A stretch of DNA of 7,161 nt from Clostridia bacterium. GTDB taxonomy: Bacteria > Bacillota > Clostridia > TANB77 > CAG-508. A model generated the notes under the pieces. It was given only the letters and a program-made list of their open reading frames with translations, searched no databases and was not told the DNA's origin. Numbering within the stretch: the stretch's first letter is position 1; each line of letters begins with the position of its first letter. The position numbers and the translations under genes are program-made. Below, piece by piece: positions 6,453 to 7,161 of the stretch. Where the stretch lies: the NCBI GenBank assembly GCA_900758165.1, contig CAAEQN010000124.1, forward strand, positions 1 to 7,161, given 5' to 3'.

Positions 6453-6566
6453 TTAATGCTCAAAAATATCTTTTTTTAAGATATTAATTATTAAGTGTTT
6501 TATTAATCCTTCTAACTCTTCACCTTTTTCGTCGAAGTATATATTGATTTTGAAAGTTTCACTCAT
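6453..6566 (-). CDS. Small ORF (37 residues) in front of the recombinase
   Basis: ATG at 6566 is preceded by AGGGAGAG about 8-9 nt upstream. The frame reads MSETFKINIYFDEKG, EELEGLIKHLIINILKKDIFEH and ends in TAA at 6455-6453, 72 bp before the recombinase start. The first half would form a beta strand with an acidic turn and the second an amphipathic helix; there is no signal peptide, Cys pair or helix-turn-helix. I do not recognise a named family. Position and strand suggest co-transcription with the recombinase, which would fit a small accessory such as a directionality factor or a translational-coupling leader, but that is inference. A hairpin of 8-bp arms (6465-6472, 6478-6485) lies in its 3' half. 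It is short, so a chance ORF cannot be ruled out. Confidence 0.55.
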   Translation of the reverse strand: MSETFKINIYFDEKGEELEGLIKHLIINILKKDIFEH

Positions 6567-6683
6567 ATTAACTCACTCTCCCTATACTATATATACATCT
6601 GTTTTCTTATAAAAATTCTCCCTTATATTAAAATTTATTTTAATATTTTTTAATATATCCACATTTGCTCATAAATAGTTTAA

Positions 6684-6723
6684 GGGTAGCTATGCGATAG
6701 TTTTCACTATCACACACCTACCC
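6684..6723 (-). ncRNA. Structured leader hairpin with GAAA tetraloop upstream of the recombinase operon
   Basis: Read on the minus strand, GGGTAG (6723-6718) pairs with CTACCC (6689-6684). After one G-G mismatch the stem continues for 11 more pairs (6716-6706 with 6701-6691) and closes on a GAAA loop (6705-6702), a GNRA tetraloop. Two of the 11 pairs are G-U (6715/6692 and 6712/6695). On the plus strand these would be C-A mismatches and the loop TTTC, so the fold favours an RNA transcribed in the recombinase direction. It ends about 118 bp before the small ORF start and is not followed by a U tract, so it is not a simple terminator. A regulatory leader or protein-binding hairpin is likely; a double-stranded DNA operator is the alternative. 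Confidence 0.5.
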
Positions 6724-6756
6724 AGTATAGTAAAATATGTTATATGTTTTGTTCAA
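6724..6756 (-). promoter_or_regulatory. Possible promoter region of the small ORF-recombinase operon
   Basis: The minus strand carries TTGAAC (6756-6751) and several -10-like hexamers: TATAAC (6744-6739), TACTAT (6732-6727, 18 bp from TTGAAC) and TATACT (6729-6724). Only TATAAC would place the start far enough upstream to include the whole hairpin in the transcript, and it lacks a good -35. The assignment is therefore weak; the downstream edge of a terminator at 6785 is the main reason to expect a promoter here. Confidence 0.3.
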
Positions 6757-6784
6757 AAACATTGGTATTGCTGATTTTGTAAAT

Positions 6785-6835
6785 AATAAAAAATGTCCAA
6801 TTCTGGAGTTTGTTTTGTTTGAAAATTTGGACACT
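6785..6835 (-). terminator. Probable terminator of the GNAT gene
   Basis: On the minus strand TGTCCAA (6833-6827) pairs with TTGGACA (6800-6794), preceded by A residues that can pair with the following TTTTTTATT. The 26-nt loop is long, which lowers confidence. Position fits: it is about 160 bp past the GNAT stop and before the recombinase leader. Confidence 0.45.
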
Positions 6836-6909
6836 TTTAGCTTATACGTAATTTCATAAAAAGTAATGAAATATTTTGTTTTTGTGTAATATTCTTACAA
6901 AAATTTTTT

Positions 6910-6955
6910 ATTTTAAAATTTAAAGCAAATTACAAAACTCACATTTTAAAATTTA
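6910..6955. repeat. Two direct copies of a 13-bp AT-rich repeat
   Basis: ATTTTAAAATTTA occurs at 6910-6922 and again at 6943-6955, a 33-bp period, or about three helical turns. The core is itself palindromic. It could be a binding-site pair, but in sequence this AT-rich chance recurrence is easy. Confidence 0.3.
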
Positions 6956-6991
6956 GTTTTAGCAACAATAATTGTAAGTTGTTACTATAAT

Positions 6992-7161
6992 TTATATATC
7001 TGTTTTTATCTCCATTATTAATCTTTGTATATTCATTCCACATTTTTCATAAAATTGAATTGCTCTTTCATTAAAATTCCAACAATTCAATTCAACTGCA
7101 TCATAATTTTTTTCTTTTGCAATTCTTTTTACTTCTGAAAATAAATTTTTACCTATTCCCA
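6992..7161 (-). CDS. GNAT-family N-acetyltransferase, C-terminal part
   Basis: The last 55 residues of a gene that enters from the right edge. GIGKNLFSEVKRIAKEKNYD is the end of the acetyl-CoA binding motif A (the G-x-G/A pyrophosphate loop and following helix). ELNCWNFNERAIQFYEKCGM is motif B, with the N-x-x-A-x-x-F-Y-E-x-x-G-M signature of GNAT enzymes that transfer acetyl from acetyl-CoA to an amine. The protein ends in QRLIMEIKTDI. The substrate cannot be told from this part. It lies on the element side of the ZIP junction, on the same strand as the recombinase but probably separated from it by a terminator, so it may be cargo of the element. That depends on where the other end lies. Confidence 0.85.
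   Translation of the reverse strand, partial: GIGKNLFSEVKRIAKEKNYDAVELNCWNFNERAIQFYEKCGMNIQRLIMEIKTDI

Larger units (their letters stand above)
6567..6991. other. 425-bp non-coding stretch between small ORF and GNAT gene
   Basis: I found no convincing gene on either strand here. It holds, from left to right, an AT-only hairpin (ATATTAAAA 6625-6633, TTTTAATAT 6638-6646), the long GAAA-capped hairpin (6684-6723), promoter-like hexamers, a probable terminator (6785-6835), a small inverted repeat (ATTTCAT 6851-6857, ATGAAAT 6866-6872), two copies of ATTTTAAAATTTA, and a wobble hairpin just after the GNAT stop (6960-6968 with 6979-6987). Confidence 0.6.

Noticed and set aside
6625..6646. AT-only inverted repeat as a terminator or operator
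   Set aside because: The stem contains no G or C pairs, so such a match is expected often in DNA of this composition.
6640..6717. A GTG-initiated 25-codon frame on the minus strand through the long hairpin
   Set aside because: It has no Shine-Dalgarno, begins right after an in-frame stop, and the hairpin pairing explains the sequence better.
6684..6723. The long hairpin as an ordinary intrinsic terminator
   Set aside because: Neither strand has a U run after the stem (minus continues TTAAACTATT, plus AGTATAGTAA).
1..7161. CRISPR array, tRNA or rRNA genes
   Set aside because: No regularly spaced repeats and no cloverleaf or rRNA-like conserved stretches were seen on either strand.

Overview
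The window is very AT-rich, with strong AGGAGG-type Shine-Dalgarno sites and short intergenic gaps. It carries two CotF-type spore coat genes, a PcrA-type helicase and a YwlE-type phosphatase. Together these point to a spore-forming Firmicute, most likely a clostridium, possibly an uncultured gut lineage. The pilin-like N-terminus at the left edge (…ITLIALVVTIVVLL…) is a style I associate with such clostridia. The genus cannot be fixed from this window.

Left part (1-1480). The 5' end of a type IV pilin-like gene on the minus strand is divergent from a small XRE-family regulator on the plus strand. A consensus sigma-A promoter fires toward the pilin, with a perfect palindrome (ATGCG-N7-CGCAT) just upstream of its -35 box, so the regulator may control the pilin, itself, or both. 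Tandem terminators close the regulator gene, and the second is a symmetrical 28-bp palindrome that also serves the converging coat operon. That operon encodes a 62-residue coat-like protein followed by an 80-residue CotF-family coat protein.

Middle part (1430-4450). A minus-strand housekeeping operon runs from a good sigma-A promoter (4420-4448) through a low-molecular-weight protein phosphatase of the arginine-phosphatase (YwlE) type into PcrA. It ends in two successive hairpins, of which the first is a clear terminator.

Right part (4460-7161). The C-terminal piece of a ZIP metal transporter is cut off inside its second metal-binding motif. The sequence that replaces its front half is a mobile element beginning with a 518-residue large serine recombinase that reads toward the junction. 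Upstream of the recombinase are a 37-residue small ORF and a non-coding leader with a long hairpin capped by a GAAA tetraloop. The hairpin's imperfect pairs are G-U wobbles only when read from the recombinase strand. A probable terminator then separates this unit from the 3' end of a GNAT acetyltransferase gene at the right edge. The front half of the ZIP gene is not in the window, so the element must continue past the right edge. GNAT may therefore be cargo.

The most noteworthy points are the recombinase insertion into the metal-binding motif of ZIP, the structured leader plus small ORF in front of the recombinase, and the possible XRE-pilin switch.
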